Shown here: positions 4,949 through 5,402 of the stretch, piece after piece
Layout: each line of letters begins with the position of its first letter
How positions within the stretch are numbered: position 1 is the first letter of the stretch
Assembly: GCA_014728745.1 (NCBI GenBank)
Contig: WJLC01000004.1
Location: forward strand, 1-5,402
Direction of reading: 5' to 3'
Source of the DNA: Candidatus Pacearchaeota archaeon
GTDB lineage: Archaea > Nanobdellota > Nanobdellia > Pacearchaeales > GW2011-AR1
DNA length: 5,402 bases
Notes under the pieces: generated by a model
The model's database searches: none
Told to the model about the DNA's origin: nothing
Seen by the model: only the letters and a program-made list of their open reading frames with translations
Program-made: the position numbers and the translations under genes

Positions 4949-5266
4949 ATGCCAGAAGAAAAGAAACCTAAAGAAAAGAAGAAGACAGACAACGACAACT
5001 CAATCTTTGTGGGAGGAAAACCTTTCATGAACTATGTTACAGGTGTTGTAATGCAGTTCACTACAAAGAACGCAGACGAAGTGATCATAAAAGCAAGAGG
5101 AAAGTTTATTTCTAGAGCAGTTGATGTAGCAGAGGTTGCTGCAAAAAGATTCCTAGAAAACACAGTGGAAGTAACAAATATAGACATTGACTCAGAAGAA
5201 TTTGAAAACAAAGAAGGAAAACAAATAAGGGTTTCCACAATAGAGATTACATTAAGCAAAGAATAA
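4949..5266 (+). CDS. albA: DNA/RNA-binding chromatin protein Alba
   Basis: Starting at the ATG at 4949 the product has 105 residues. A charged tail of about 17 residues (rich in Lys and Glu) precedes the Alba core: SIFVGGKPFMNYV (18-30), VIIKARGKFISRAVDVAEV (45-63), AAKRFL (64-69) and the C-terminal GKQIRVSTIEITL hairpin (90-102). These are the family's DNA-contacting loop, RNA/DNA-binding KARG motif and dimer strands. Alba dimers coat archaeal chromosomes and also bind RNA. Against Sulfolobus Alba (IGKKPVMNYV), the first Lys of the pair, the acetylated K16, is Gly (G23) and the second is kept (K24). Many archaeal Albas also lack the pair, so this is not disabling. The basic N-terminal tail is longer than usual and may add nucleic-acid contacts. 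Cotranscription with rps17e is implied by the 16-base gap. Confidence 0.95.
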   Translation: MPEEKKPKEKKKTDNDNSIFVGGKPFMNYVTGVVMQFTTKNADEVIIKARGKFISRAVDVAEVAAKRFLENTVEVTNIDIDSEEFENKEGKQIRVSTIEITLSKE

Positions 5267-5269
5267 TCA

Positions 5270-5278
5270 GGAGGAGAT
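5270..5278 (+). promoter_or_regulatory. Ribosome binding site of the downstream membrane protein gene
   Basis: GGAGGAGAT follows the alba stop by three bases and lies 8 bases (counted from GGAGG) before the ATG at 5283. Its strength and the 16-base spacer favour a third gene in the rps17e-alba transcript. Confidence 0.75.
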
Positions 5279-5282
5279 TATT

Positions 5283-5402
5283 ATGATTGAAGCATTGGCA
5301 ATATTGGCGATAATATGGGTTGCAATATCAGCGGTCTATATATTAAAGAATAAGCACAGAAGGACAGGCGAAAGCAGTTACATCTGGATGGGCTCTGGAA
5401 AA
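5283..5402 (+). CDS. N-terminal part of a small or membrane-anchored protein (3' end outside window)
   Basis: Forty codons are open from ATG 5283 to the window edge. Residues 2-20 (IEALAILAIIWVAISAVYI) form one hydrophobic segment followed by a basic cluster (LKNKHRR), which fits a signal anchor with the positive side in the cytoplasm. The sequence then reads TGESSYIWMGSGK. Too little is visible to name a family; membrane proteases and transporters can start this way. It has a strong ribosome site and probably shares the rps17e-alba transcript. Confidence 0.75.
   Translation, partial: MIEALAILAIIWVAISAVYILKNKHRRTGESSYIWMGSGK

Noticed and set aside
5032..5259. Open frame on the minus strand opposite alba
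   Set aside because: It is fully inside the clearly identified alba gene, has no ribosome site, and its Ser/Phe/Thr-rich product resembles no protein.
1..5402. CRISPR array, tRNA/rRNA gene or insertion sequence
   Set aside because: I saw no regularly spaced repeats, no tRNA- or rRNA-like stretches, no transposase frame and no terminal inverted repeats of element size.

Overview
The window reads as archaeal DNA. It carries a eukaryote/archaea-type ribosomal protein (eS17), the archaeal chromatin protein Alba and a TrmB-type winged-helix regulator. Three genes are preceded by near-identical archaeal TATA boxes (TTTATAAAC). The low GC content, short genes, tight spacing and several unrecognised proteins fit a small-genome DPANN-type archaeon (for example Woesearchaeota or Pacearchaeota), but that placement is inference.

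Layout. Positions 1-234 hold the 3' end of an unrecognised plus-strand gene. It converges, after 9 bases, on a minus-strand P-loop kinase gene (244-810). Next on the minus strand is a translationally coupled pair, transcribed from 2053 towards 873. Its first gene encodes a single-domain protein resembling a response-regulator receiver with a large insertion (1640-2053). Its second encodes an unrecognised 256-residue helical protein (873-1643). Divergent from this pair is a plus-strand TrmB-family regulator (2170-2892). The 116-base divergent gap contains a 25-bp, almost perfect palindrome between two opposing TATA boxes, which is a strong operator candidate. Just past the regulator is a 54-codon protein-like open stretch (2874-3038) that looks like the tail of a lost gene.

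Positions 3161-4609 encode a 482-residue multidomain protein: a beta-rich N-terminal domain, a coiled coil, a helical segment, and a C-terminal domain with HicA-like (dsRBD-fold) features. The 131-base gap after it holds two short palindromes and a promoter. A housekeeping run follows: rps17e (4741-4932), alba (4949-5266) and the start of a membrane-anchored protein (5283 to the window edge), with spacers of only 16 bases.

Working together. The eS17-Alba-membrane protein run looks like one transcript. The receiver-like/256-residue pair and the TrmB regulator look like a regulator-plus-target module sharing one operator. This module and the 482-residue protein are the least explained content and the best candidates for something undescribed.
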